Source of the DNA: CAZQSL01 sp964595945
GTDB lineage: Bacteria; UBP15; UBA6099; JAJRTR01
Reading direction: 5' to 3'
Length of the DNA stretch: 22,043 nt
Assembly: GCA_964595945.1 (NCBI GenBank)
Contig: CAZQSL010000057.1
Location: forward strand, 1 to 22,043
Part shown: positions 7,149-15,454 of the stretch, one piece after another
Numbering within the stretch: position 1 is the first letter of the stretch
How the letters are laid out: each line of letters starts with the position of its first letter
The notes under the pieces: generated by a model
Databases searched by the model: none
What the model saw: the letters and a program-made list of their open reading frames with translations, nothing else
What the model was told of the DNA's origin: nothing
Program-made: the position numbers and the translations under genes

Positions 7149-8493
7149 CACCAACACGGAAAAAGGCGCGGGACTGGGAAAAAGCCTTATCTACTCAGGC
7201 GGCCAGTTCGGCGGCAACATCCTCAACATGATGTTCGTCGGATGGGTCATGTTCTACTACACAAAGGACAACTCCGGGGCAGGCTCCCTGATGTCCATCA
7301 CGCTCTTCGGCGCCATCTTCGCCGCCAGCAAGATCATCGACGCCATCATCGACCCGCTCGTCTGCTACCTCAGCGACAATACCAAATCACGATTCGGACG
7401 CCGCCGCCCCTACATGATCGTCGCCACACCCGTCATGGTCATCACCTACATCATGCTCTTTCACCCGCTGTTTCCGGCAGGCAGCAGCAGTCTCGCCATC
7501 TGCACCGGCATCACCATGATCATCTTCTGGATCGCCTTCACCGTCATGATGTCGCCATACCTCGCGCTCATGCCAGAAATAGCCGCCACCCCAAAAGACC
7601 GCGTCATGATGTCCACACTACTGTCCGTCATGGTACTCCTCGCCACCGCCTTTCAGGGCATCATCGCCCCGAAATTCCTCATCCCCACACTCGGCTACTC
7701 CAAAACCGCCATCATCACGGGACTTGCCGCCGGACTCTTCACCTACATCACCATCATCGGCATCCGCGAAAAACCAGGCTCCACCACCGTCTCCCACGAA
7801 AAATACTCCTTCCTCGAAGCCTTCCTCTGGACCTTCAAAAACAAACCCTTCGTCATCTACATCTGCGCATCCATTTTCCAGTACATCGGTTTCGCAGGCC
7901 TCACCGCCAGCATCCCGTTCATCGTCACGCGCCTCATGAACAAGCCCGAATCCTTTGTCAGCACCCTCTACCTCGTCACCATCCCCGGATTCGTCATCTC
8001 CTTTTTCCTCGTCAATTTCCTCACAAAAAAATTCGACAAGGCCCTCCTTTACAAAATCACGCTCCTGCTCCTCGCGCTGTTCTTCCCCCTCCTGTGGTTC
8101 TTCGGCCGCATCAATCTTCCCGTCGCCCCTGCCATCGCCGGCATGATATTCATGGGTCTGATGAGCGTGCCCATCGCCGGCAACATGGTACTGCCCATGA
8201 CACTCATCGCCGACATCGTCGACTACGACGAAAAGCTCACCGGCCGCCGCCGCGAAGCCATGTACTTCGGCATGTCCAGCCTCCTGCAGAAGATCGCCAA
8301 CGCACTCTCCGCATTCCTCCAGGCCAGCCTCTTCGGCATATTCGGCTACTCCATGCAAAACCACCTCGGCATCAATCTCCTCGGCCCCGTCGCCGGGCTC
8401 TTCGGCCTCATGGGATTCCTCGTCTTCCTCTTCTACCCGCTCGACGAAAAAACCAAGATGCTCAAAGGCGCCAAGTCCGTGCCAGCCGCCTGA
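7141..8493 (+). CDS. GPH-type MFS sugar/cation symporter
   Basis: A 450-residue polytopic membrane protein with about 12 hydrophobic segments. It belongs to the glycoside-pentoside-hexuronide:cation symporter group (MelB-like). The signature DPLVCYLSDNTKSRFGRRRP (residues 71-90) is the family loop after helix 2. FYYTK (38-42) and IADIVDYDEKLTGRRREAMY (355-374) are also typical. The start at 7141 overlaps the upstream stop and gives the usual N-terminus (helix 1 begins near residue 15); an upstream in-frame start at 7030 would lie inside the small gene. Family members move sugars or sugar acids with H+/Na+. Clustering with an amidohydrolase suggests an N-acylated sugar or related compound as substrate (inference). 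Transcription probably ends in repeat copy B. Confidence 0.9.
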   Translation: MSDTNTEKGAGLGKSLIYSGGQFGGNILNMMFVGWVMFYYTKDNSGAGSLMSITLFGAIFAASKIIDAIIDPLVCYLSDNTKSRFGRRRPYMIVATPVMVITYIMLFHPLFPAGSSSLAICTGITMIIFWIAFTVMMSPYLALMPEIAATPKDRVMMSTLLSVMVLLATAFQGIIAPKFLIPTLGYSKTAIITGLAAGLFTYITIIGIREKPGSTTVSHEKYSFLEAFLWTFKNKPFVIYICASIFQYIGFAGLTASIPFIVTRLMNKPESFVSTLYLVTIPGFVISFFLVNFLTKKFDKALLYKITLLLLALFFPLLWFFGRINLPVAPAIAGMIFMGLMSVPIAGNMVLPMTLIADIVDYDEKLTGRRREAMYFGMSSLLQKIANALSAFLQASLFGIFGYSMQNHLGINLLGPVAGLFGLMGFLVFLFYPLDEKTKMLKGAKSVPAA

Positions 8494-8543
8494 TACCGAT
8501 TAACGTTTATGATAGATAGGCGAATTATTATTTGAAATTTCCT

Positions 8544-8668
8544 GCGGAGAAACCTTTTTCGAGAAAAAGGTTTCTCCGCACATCTTCCCAAAAGCTTAAT
8601 ATGCTTAACTTTCTCCAAATTACTGTTTCACCGTGCTACCCACAGCGTCAGATGATTTCTATTGATAT
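8544..8668 (+). repeat. Dispersed intergenic hairpin repeat, copy B
   Basis: Second copy of the ~126-bp repeat. It has the best hairpin of the three: perfect 17-bp arms (8544-8560 and 8563-8579) around a GA centre, so a 16-bp stem with a CGAG loop. The tail matches copies A and C apart from a one-base deletion near 8610 and a changed GGTAGG segment (here GTCAGA, 8647-8652). It fills the tail-to-tail gap between the symporter (+) and the oxidoreductase (-). The rest of the gap (8494-8543) is AT-rich and shows nothing else. Confidence 0.9.
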
Positions 8669-8676
8669 CAGCATAA

Positions 8677-10278
8677 TCAGCCCTGGAGTCGTTTCGCGAC
8701 CATGATAAATGCCTCGGCATAGGGGGCGAGCCTGTCCATGTTGCCCTCGAATTTGACGAGGTTGAGGAGATAGAGTTTCTGGGGGCTGTCGCCTGATTGC
8801 AGTTTGTTCCAGCCGTCGGCGGTGAAGATGATTTTTGCGTCTTCCTTGCCCCAGATTTCAGTGAGGGCTTCCATTTTGCCATCGGAGAATTTGATCATGA
8901 CGGGCGGTTGGCCGGGGTGTTCGAATTTCACGAGTATGTTGAGGCCTTTTGCGGCGGCGAGGTATTTAGCGTCTTTGTTGGATATGTCGGCGATGTTTTT
9001 GAAGAGTGCGGGCTCGAAGGGGGGGACTTCGTTGAGGGTGCGTTTGCCGGAGAGCATGCGGACGAGGTCGATGACGGTGTTGAGGATTTTTTCTTCGCGG
9101 GAGGGTGTTTTGACTTTTTTGCGGCGTGGGGGTGGGAGCGGGTTGGGTGATTTCTGTGGGAATTGGGGGGCGTATTTTGCGTAGAGTTTGTCGACGGCGG
9201 GGTTGGCATATTCGGACATGAGGACTTCGCGGCCTTCGCGGATGGACTGTTCGGCGGCGAGTGATACGACCATGGAGTCGCGGCAGAGGAGGAGGTTGGC
9301 GAAGGGCAGGGTGCGGTTTTTGAGGCAGCGGAGGAATTCGATGTGCTGGACGTCGGAGCCGATGTGTCCGATGCCGTTGTTGTCCGAGAAGTAGTCGACG
9401 GGGATTTCGCGCATGGTGCCGAGGGGGCCGCCGCCGGCTGTGAGGATGACGTCGGTTTTGGCGAGGGAGTGGGCGCCGTTGTCGCCGATGATGCCGATTT
9501 CGAGGCCTTCCTGGGGCTGTTTCTGATACATGCAGAGGCCGAGGTTGGCGACTGCGGTGTTTTCGTATTGGACGAGGACGTATGCGTGGTCGATGATGTC
9601 GGGTTTCTGGATGATGAGTTCGGGGTCGGGGGCGTAGGAGCAGTTGACCTTGATGGCGTCGCCTTTGACGACGTGCTGGCCGCCCATGGCGTAGACTTTG
9701 TGGGGGCGGCTGCGGATGAACCAGTTGAAGAGGTCGAAGTGGTGGCAGTTTTTGTCGAGGAGCGCGCCGCCTGATTTTTCGGTTTCGAAGAACCATTGTG
9801 TGGGGAAGTTGTCGCGGTATTCCTTGCAGTAGGCCATCATGACGTTGCCGAAGGAGCCGCGTTCGACCATGGCGGCCATGGTGCGGTAGAGGTTGCTGTA
9901 ACGGTAGACGAGGCCGATCTGGACGATGCGATCGGCTGCGAAGGCCTTGACGATGAGTTTGTCCATGTCTTTCATGTTGGTTGCGACGGGTTTTTCGAGG
10001 AAGAGGTCTTTGCCCTGTTTGATGGCTTCGAGAGCGATGGGGATGTGTGTGTAGGTGGGGGTGCAGATGCAGACGGCGTCGAGTTCTTTCATGGCGCAGA
10101 GTTTTTTGTAGTCGTCGGTGACGAAAGTGCTGGTGTCGCCGATGATTTTTAAGGCCTGATCCGCGAGGTCGGCCCTGAGGTCGCAGATGGCCGCGACGCG
10201 GCTTTCCTTGAGTCGTGTGAATCCGCGCAGATGCATCATGCCGTTGTTGCCTAATCCTACGATCCCGATGTTGAACAT
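8677..10278 (-). CDS. Gfo/Idh/MocA oxidoreductase fused to a C-terminal SCP2-like domain
   Basis: A 533-residue protein with two parts. Residues 1-~120 are a Rossmann NAD(P) domain (GIVGLGNNG at 5-13, EKP at 95-97). Residues ~120-360 are the matching alpha/beta dehydrogenase domain with GGALLDKNCHHFDLFNW (170-186), where HHFD holds the expected catalytic residues. A proline/lysine-rich linker follows (370-395). Residues ~430-533 resemble the SCP2 sterol-carrier fold: IKFSDGKMEA, then AKIIFTADGWNKLQSGDSP, then KLYLLNLVKFEGNMDRLAP, the last matching the usual PQKAxMxGKLKxxGDM pattern. The usual family length is 330-400, so the tail is a true extension in one uninterrupted frame. The dehydrogenase half should act on sugars or polyols; the tail may bind a lipid or hydrophobic ligand (inference). 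No signal peptide, so cytoplasmic. Its 3-prime end faces repeat copy B. Confidence 0.88.
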   Translation of the reverse strand: MFNIGIVGLGNNGMMHLRGFTRLKESRVAAICDLRADLADQALKIIGDTSTFVTDDYKKLCAMKELDAVCICTPTYTHIPIALEAIKQGKDLFLEKPVATNMKDMDKLIVKAFAADRIVQIGLVYRYSNLYRTMAAMVERGSFGNVMMAYCKEYRDNFPTQWFFETEKSGGALLDKNCHHFDLFNWFIRSRPHKVYAMGGQHVVKGDAIKVNCSYAPDPELIIQKPDIIDHAYVLVQYENTAVANLGLCMYQKQPQEGLEIGIIGDNGAHSLAKTDVILTAGGGPLGTMREIPVDYFSDNNGIGHIGSDVQHIEFLRCLKNRTLPFANLLLCRDSMVVSLAAEQSIREGREVLMSEYANPAVDKLYAKYAPQFPQKSPNPLPPPRRKKVKTPSREEKILNTVIDLVRMLSGKRTLNEVPPFEPALFKNIADISNKDAKYLAAAKGLNILVKFEHPGQPPVMIKFSDGKMEALTEIWGKEDAKIIFTADGWNKLQSGDSPQKLYLLNLVKFEGNMDRLAPYAEAFIMVAKRLQG

Positions 10279-10340
10279 TGCCTTGCCCCCCGGTTGGTGT
10301 GTTTGTGACGTGTCTGAAATCCGATGTCAGAGCAAGACAT

Positions 10341-10349
10341 ATTTTATCA
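10341..10349 (-). promoter_or_regulatory. Candidate extended -10 promoter for the oxidoreductase
   Basis: On the minus strand TGATAAAAT fits an extended -10 (TGn plus TAAAAT, core 10341-10346). No good -35 is visible. The leader would be about 55 bases and ends in G-rich sequence before the ATG. Confidence 0.35.
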
Positions 10350-10384
10350 CAAAGGAGGTGCGGTAATGGAATGGGGCAGGGGTG

Positions 10385-10398
10385 TTTTTTCGAAAAAA
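10385..10398 (-). terminator. A/T palindrome directly after hemW
   Basis: TTTTTTCGAAAAAA, a 14-bp perfect palindrome, begins immediately after the hemW stop codon. It gives a U-run on the minus-strand transcript but no GC stem, so termination would be weak. Confidence 0.3.
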
Positions 10399-11544
10399 TC
10401 AGGGGATAATTTCGCAGAATATGGCATCGCTGACGAATATGTATTGCGGGGGGACAGTGAAAGCGCCGCCTGGCGAAAGCGAGAGCATGGCGCGGGAGGC
10501 GAGCGTGGCGAGCCTGGATGTGAGCGCGGCGATGGTGGCCGGGGTGAAACGGCCGGCGAGATCCGAGGGGGCGAATCCCCCAGTGGTGCGGAGCGCCATG
10601 ATGGCGAGTTCGGCGGCGCGGCGCGGTGAAGAGAGACGCTCAGCGCTGGCGGCGGGCGGGAGGCCGGCGGTGATAAATGTTATATAAGTGTCCATGTCCG
10701 ATGTGTTGACCGAGCGTTCGCCGCCCAGGAATGAAGCGGCGGCGGGGCCGATGCCGATGTATTGGCCTCCGTGCCAGTAGACCTGATTGTGGACGGACTG
10801 CGCGCCGGGGCGTGAGAAATTGGAAAATTCGTACATGGCGAGACCGGCGGAGGCGAGATATTCGCGGGCTGAGTGATACATGGCGGACTGGAGGTCTGGA
10901 TCGGGGGCGGGCAGTGAGCCGGTGGCGACGCGGGAGTGAAGGGGTGTGCCGTCGTGGAGTTCGAGGCAGTAGAGCGAGATGTGCTGCACGCCAGAGGCAG
11001 TGGCGCGGGCGATGGTGGCGAGCCATGACTCATGCGACTGGCCGGGTAGTCCATAGATGAGGTCGAGTCCGACGGAGGCGAACCCGGTATCGAGGGCGGC
11101 GTCGATGGCTGCGGTCGCGGCGTGGGCGTCACAGGGGCGGCCAAGCATGGCGAGCTGGTCGTCGTCGAATGATTGCACGCCGATGGTCAGCCGGTTGACT
11201 CCGGCGGCGCGGACGGCGCGTGCCCATGAGGGGAAATCGGGTTGCGATGCGGGATTGCATTCGACGGTGATTTCGCAGGATGGGGAAAGGGTGTGGCGGG
11301 CGGCGATGCGGTCGATGAATGTGGCAATATCGCGGGGAGACATGAGGGAGGGGGTGCCGCCTCCGAAAAAGATCGAAGGGACAGTACATGGAGCCGCAGG
11401 CGCGCGGAGGTCGATTTCGCGAAGGGCCGCGGCAAGGTAGCGCGCTGATTCGGCAGCATCGCGGGGCGGCGCCGACACGAAGTCGCAATAGCTGCATTTG
11501 CGTACGCAGAATGGATAATGGATATAATATGAAATACTGTCCAC
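10399..11544 (-). CDS. hemW: Radical SAM heme chaperone HemW
   Basis: A 381-residue radical SAM protein. The iron-sulfur motif CxxxCxxC is C13, C17, C20 in PFCVRKCSYCDF. The next residue pair is D-F rather than a fourth Cys, which separates HemW from true coproporphyrinogen III dehydrogenase HemN. GGGTP (61-65) is the SAM-binding loop. YEFSNFSRPG (238-247) and HNQVYW (252-257) with the following Gly-rich YIGIGPAA are HemW hallmarks. Known HemW binds heme and inserts it into respiratory enzymes, so the host probably makes or imports heme. The start is GTG (11542-11544) with AAAGG eight bases upstream. It is divergent from the PorV-like gene. Confidence 0.93.
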   Translation of the reverse strand: MDSISYYIHYPFCVRKCSYCDFVSAPPRDAAESARYLAAALREIDLRAPAAPCTVPSIFFGGGTPSLMSPRDIATFIDRIAARHTLSPSCEITVECNPASQPDFPSWARAVRAAGVNRLTIGVQSFDDDQLAMLGRPCDAHAATAAIDAALDTGFASVGLDLIYGLPGQSHESWLATIARATASGVQHISLYCLELHDGTPLHSRVATGSLPAPDPDLQSAMYHSAREYLASAGLAMYEFSNFSRPGAQSVHNQVYWHGGQYIGIGPAAASFLGGERSVNTSDMDTYITFITAGLPPAASAERLSSPRRAAELAIMALRTTGGFAPSDLAGRFTPATIAALTSRLATLASRAMLSLSPGGAFTVPPQYIFVSDAIFCEIIP

Positions 11545-11566
11545 GCGACCGGCCTTTCAGGATGGG

Positions 11567-11572
11567 ATTATA
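11567..11572 (-). promoter_or_regulatory. hemW: Candidate hemW promoter (-10)
   Basis: A perfect TATAAT on the minus strand about 22 bases upstream of the GTG start. The -35 position is not convincing. It would give a leader of about 15-20 bases. Confidence 0.4.
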
Positions 11573-11698
11573 CTTGATGTATGCCGGAAACGGCAGCACG
11601 CGCCGCAAACACGGCATCCTCCCCCCGGACCTGCCGCAGAAAATCACCCCTTTTACCCGAATAGCAAATAATCTGATGTGAAATGCGCCATATTGGGG

Positions 11699-11704
11699 TA
11701 TAAT
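11699..11704 (+). promoter_or_regulatory. Candidate promoter (-10) for the PorV-like gene
   Basis: A perfect TATAAT preceded by GGGG, 29 bases before the chosen ATG. The -35 match is weak. The 188-bp hemW/porV-like gap thus appears to hold two divergent promoters; between them is a small TGCCG-GAAA-CGGCA stem-loop (11582-11595) with a GNRA-type loop. Confidence 0.4.
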
Positions 11705-11732
11705 CACAATAGAGGTGAAAGGAGAGCAGACA

Positions 11733-12632
11733 ATGACCAGGAAACTATCAGCAATAATATTCGCAATTTTCTCCATAATTGCGTTCGCGAAACACACACA
11801 GGCGACTGGCACCAATGGAGCGCTGTTTCTGAATGTCGGATACAGCGCGCGCGCGGAAGGCATGGGCGGAGCGTACGCGGCAGTGGCAAACGACGCAAGC
11901 GCCGTCACCATCAACCCCGCCGGCATGGTGCAGATCAAGGGCCAGCAGGTCGCCCTCATGCACAACGAATACTTCCTCGGCGTCAATCAGGAATACGTCG
12001 CCTACGTGACAAAATGGGGCGAGCGCGCATTCGGCGTCAGCCTTATCTACATGGACGACACACAGGCATCCTACTCCTCGTCCAATGCCTACCTTGGCTC
12101 ATTCGAAAACACCTCGACCGCCCTCACACTCGCCTACGCCCGCGACGTCACCAAAGACCTCTCCGCCGGCGCATCCTTCAAGTACATCAAGTCAAAACTC
12201 GGCGGCGACTACAGCGATTCCACATTCGCCATCGACGCCGGCGTACTCTACAAAACCCCGGTCCCCGGCCTCACGGCAGCCGCTGTCCTCACAAATGTCG
12301 GCGGCAAACTCAAACTCTATCAGGCGTCCGACCCGCTGCCCGCCACACTCAAACTCGCCGGCGCCTACCAGTTCCAGAAAATCCCCCTCCTCGTCGATAC
12401 CGACCTCTACATGATCAATGACGAATCTCCCGAAATCCACGTCGGCGCGCAATACACCGTCGCCGCAATCATCCCCATCAGAGTCGGCTACAACAACATG
12501 GAGGGTGTACTCGACGGATTCACCTACGGCATAGGTCTCAAACAGAAAGACTTCGCCATTGACTACGCATTCATCCCCGCCGGAGACTTCGAAGACACAC
12601 ACAGATTCTCCGTACTGTTCAACCTCAAATAA
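11733..12632 (+). CDS. PorV/PorQ-family outer-membrane barrel protein
   Basis: A 299-residue exported protein. The start at 11733 has AAAGGAGAG eight bases upstream; a GTG at 11715 lacks a site and is less likely. Residues 1-~25 are a signal peptide. The mature N-terminus has the family signature: LNVGYSARAEGMGGAYAAVA (33-52) then NDASAVTINPAG (53-64). The rest alternates hydrophobic strands with glycine-rich turns and ends in a strand finishing FSVLFNLK, as expected for a beta-barrel. Relatives include UPF0164 proteins and PorV/PorQ of type IX secretion, but no other type IX secretion gene is present here. A role as a porin or a lipid/hydrophobe carrier is equally possible. This gene is the strongest evidence for an outer membrane. 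Confidence 0.85.
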   Translation: MTRKLSAIIFAIFSIIAFAKHTQATGTNGALFLNVGYSARAEGMGGAYAAVANDASAVTINPAGMVQIKGQQVALMHNEYFLGVNQEYVAYVTKWGERAFGVSLIYMDDTQASYSSSNAYLGSFENTSTALTLAYARDVTKDLSAGASFKYIKSKLGGDYSDSTFAIDAGVLYKTPVPGLTAAAVLTNVGGKLKLYQASDPLPATLKLAGAYQFQKIPLLVDTDLYMINDESPEIHVGAQYTVAAIIPIRVGYNNMEGVLDGFTYGIGLKQKDFAIDYAFIPAGDFEDTHRFSVLFNLK

Positions 12633-12674
12633 CACACCGGCACCGCCGGCAACTCCACAAGCAAACCCCCCACG

Positions 12675-12700
12675 GCGCACCGCACCACGCGGTGCGCTTT
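12675..12700 (+). terminator. GC hairpin between the barrel and exonuclease genes
   Basis: GCGCACCGC (12675-12683) and GCGGTGCGC (12689-12697) form a perfect 9-bp stem with a five-base loop, followed by TTT. The T-run is short, so partial termination fits best. The next gene starts 36 bases later. Confidence 0.5.
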
Positions 12701-12735
12701 CGTGCAGGACAGCAAAAGAAAACGGCACACCCATC

Positions 12736-13614
12736 GTGAAATCCAGACTCAGCCCCGCCAACGAAGCAATAGCCCGCCTCGACATCAACGACTCCACCCT
12801 CATATCCGTCGACCTCGAAACCACCGGCCTCAGCCCGCGTAACGGCGACGAAATCGTGGAAATCGGCGCCGTCAAGAGCCGCGCGGGCGAAATCATCGAC
12901 ACCTACCACACCATGATCGACCCCCGCCGTCCCATGCCTCCAGCCGCCACGGCCGTCAACGGCATCACTTCGCCCATGCTCGCAGGACAACCCCTCGCGG
13001 CCGACGTCTTCCCGTCATTTCTCGAATTCATCGGCGACGCGCCCCTCATCGCCCACAACGCCCGTTTCGACATGACATTCCTTGCCTGGAAGATCGCAGA
13101 ACTCGGTCACCCCACACGCAAAAATATCGTCTTCGACACCCTGCGGCTCTCCCGCGCACTCCGGCCCGGACTCCCACACTACAACCTCGCAACCCTCACG
13201 ACCGTACTCGGCATCGACGTGCCGGTCATCCACCGCGCCGTCGAAGACGCCGCCATCACACTCACCGTATTCTTCCGCCTCGTCACTCCACTCATCACCC
13301 CTCAAACTCCGCTCCGCGTCGGCTCTGTCCTCAAACTCCAGGGCAACACGGTCCCCTGGCCGTCATTTTCACAACCAGCCATCACCCCCGGCCCCGCTTC
13401 GCCGCTCGAAGAAACCATCGCGCGCTACATCGCCGACCGCCGCACCATGGTCATCATCTATCAGTCGCCATACTCATCCACCGCAACCACACGCGAAATC
13501 AATCCCCTGCAGCTCGTCCGCCGTCCCGGCAAGACTTATCTCGTCGCAGACTGCCTCCTGCGCAACGAACAGCGCACATTCCGCATCGACCGCATCTCAC
13601 GCATCGTCCGGTGA
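12736..13614 (+). CDS. DEDDh 3'-5' exonuclease (DnaQ-like) fused to a WYL-like domain
   Basis: A 292-residue protein from GTG at 12736; the open frame continues upstream, but that part overlaps the previous gene and the hairpin and has no family resemblance. Residues 20-180 are a DnaQ-type exonuclease: Exo I VDLETTG (D26, E28), Exo II AHNARFD (H107, D112), Exo III HRAVEDA (H166, D171), so all five DEDDh residues are present. A linker with PTPxxP-like sequence (200-222) leads to residues ~234-292: MVIIYQSP, then TREINPLQLVRRPGKTYLVA, then RTFRIDRISRIV. This matches the WYL pattern (here T-Y-L) that senses nucleic-acid-like ligands in regulators. A helicase or polymerase part is absent. DNA or RNA trimming controlled by a ligand is a reasonable inference. 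The ribosome site is weak. Confidence 0.82.
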   Translation: MKSRLSPANEAIARLDINDSTLISVDLETTGLSPRNGDEIVEIGAVKSRAGEIIDTYHTMIDPRRPMPPAATAVNGITSPMLAGQPLAADVFPSFLEFIGDAPLIAHNARFDMTFLAWKIAELGHPTRKNIVFDTLRLSRALRPGLPHYNLATLTTVLGIDVPVIHRAVEDAAITLTVFFRLVTPLITPQTPLRVGSVLKLQGNTVPWPSFSQPAITPGPASPLEETIARYIADRRTMVIIYQSPYSSTATTREINPLQLVRRPGKTYLVADCLLRNEQRTFRIDRISRIVR

Positions 13615-13664
13615 CGAGTACCGATTGTCGAATACAAAATATCGTAACCGTTCACGGAAAATGA

Positions 13665-13790
13665 GCGGAGAAACCTTTTTCGAGAAAAAGGGTTCTCCGC
13701 ACCTCTTCCAAAAAGCTTTATATACTTAACTTTTCTCCAGGTTAACGTTTTATTGTGTTACCCGCAGCGGTAGGTGATTTCTATTGATAT
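13665..13790 (+). repeat. Dispersed intergenic hairpin repeat, copy C
   Basis: Third copy of the ~126-bp repeat. Arms 13665-13681 and 13684-13700 are 17 bp with one mismatch (GGGTTC where the perfect arm has GGTTTC). The tail retains GCAGCGGTAGGT and the right edge ATTTCTATTGATAT. It lies in the tail-to-tail gap between the exonuclease (+) and enolase (-). Enolase has its own terminator nearer its stop, so this copy is not needed for that gene. Confidence 0.9.
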
Positions 13791-13916
13791 TGAAGTCTCC
13801 CGGGGAAAACTCTGCCATAGTGAAACCATGTTTGTATTATCCGTGTCAGAAAGTCTTTATTCTTTTTCGATGCTACGCCAGATCATCTCGACAGACCATA
13901 ACCATACATAGGTAAA

Positions 13917-13946
13917 TTTACATAAATTTTCGTATACATGTATAAA
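13917..13946 (+). promoter_or_regulatory. Candidate sigma70 promoter in the exonuclease/enolase gap
   Basis: TTTACA (13917-13922), 18 bases, TATAAA (13941-13946): each hexamer differs from consensus by one base. Two perfect palindromes overlap it, GTAAATTTAC (13912-13921) and TATACATGTATA (13933-13944), which could be operator sites. No gene follows on this strand except the tiny unit described next. Confidence 0.45.
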
Positions 13947-13952
13947 CGCGAA

Positions 13953-14045
13953 GAGGTATAAGATGACAAGGTTATTATACGACAGGCCCTTCGCATGATA
14001 AAAAAGCCCGGACGGTAGAGTGGCGCGCCGTCCGGGCCGGTTTGT
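13953..14045 (+). ncRNA. Possible small transcript or leader unit
   Basis: Downstream of the promoter at 13917-13946 come AAGAGG (13951-13956), an ATG at 13963 with an 11-residue ORF ending TGA at 13996-13998, and then a 10-bp GC hairpin (14006-14037) followed by CGGTTTGTTT. GCGAAG and CTTCGC ends can also pair across the unit. It may be a small RNA or micro-peptide gene, or chance. The 200 bases between repeat copy C and this unit (13791-13911) show no gene. Confidence 0.3.
14000..14037 (-). terminator. eno: Rho-independent terminator of enolase
   Basis: On the minus strand GCCCGGACGG and CCGTCCGGGC (14028-14037 and 14006-14015) form a perfect 10-bp GC stem with a 12-base loop. It is followed directly by six T (complement of 14000-14005). 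It lies ~25 bases after the enolase stop. The plus-strand side has a looser T-run, so weak bidirectional action is possible. Confidence 0.9.
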
Positions 14046-14062
14046 TTAAGTGATGGAAGAGC

Positions 14063-15355
<1,293 letters not shown>

Positions 15356-15378
15356 TTTTTCACCTCTAACATCGTGTA

Positions 15379-15398
15379 GCAGGCATGTGTGAGCCTGC
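15379..15398 (-). promoter_or_regulatory. eno: Hairpin at the predicted 5' end of the enolase mRNA
   Basis: GCAGGC (15379-15384) and GCCTGC (15393-15398) form a 6-bp stem with an 8-base loop. It starts about seven bases after the -10, which would be the very start of the transcript. It may protect the mRNA end from decay. Confidence 0.5.
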
Positions 15399-15404
15399 AT
15401 GTTG

Positions 15405-15433
15405 ATTGTAGCATTTTGGGGTGTCTGGGTCAA
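15405..15433 (-). promoter_or_regulatory. eno: Sigma70-type promoter of enolase
   Basis: On the minus strand TTGACC (15428-15433), exactly 17 bases, TACAAT (15405-15410): five of six matches in each hexamer, in the 99-bp gap before eno. Confidence 0.65.
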
Positions 15434-15454
15434 ACGGGCGCGGGTGCGGCAGGG

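Noticed and set aside
7618..8364. Long antisense frame (248 codons) inside the symporter gene
   Set aside because: Composition is an unnatural Glu/Asp/Gly mixture produced by the C-rich codon bias of the real gene; similar shadows exist in all strongly biased genes here.
8581..8680. Possible short peptide encoded in the repeat tail (ATG at 8600)
   Set aside because: The frame is broken by single-base differences in copies A and C and the ATG is missing in copy C, so the repeat is not coding.
10324..10629. Plus-strand frame with a perfect AAAGGAGGTG before an ATG at 10366
   Set aside because: The frame runs antisense through the 3' end of hemW, has repetitive Gly/Arg/Glu composition, and shows no domain. 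The ribosome-like site is most likely chance.
10399..11544. Oxygen-independent coproporphyrinogen III dehydrogenase (HemN)
   Set aside because: The fourth cysteine of HemN after CxxxCxxC is absent and HemW-specific HNxxYW is present.
11733..12632. Type IX secretion component
   Set aside because: The barrel resembles PorV/PorQ, but this family is broad and no other secretion gene is present, so only a family-level call is justified.
2026..13790. CRISPR-like array
   Set aside because: The three repeats are kilobases apart with genes between them; there are no spacers and no cas genes.
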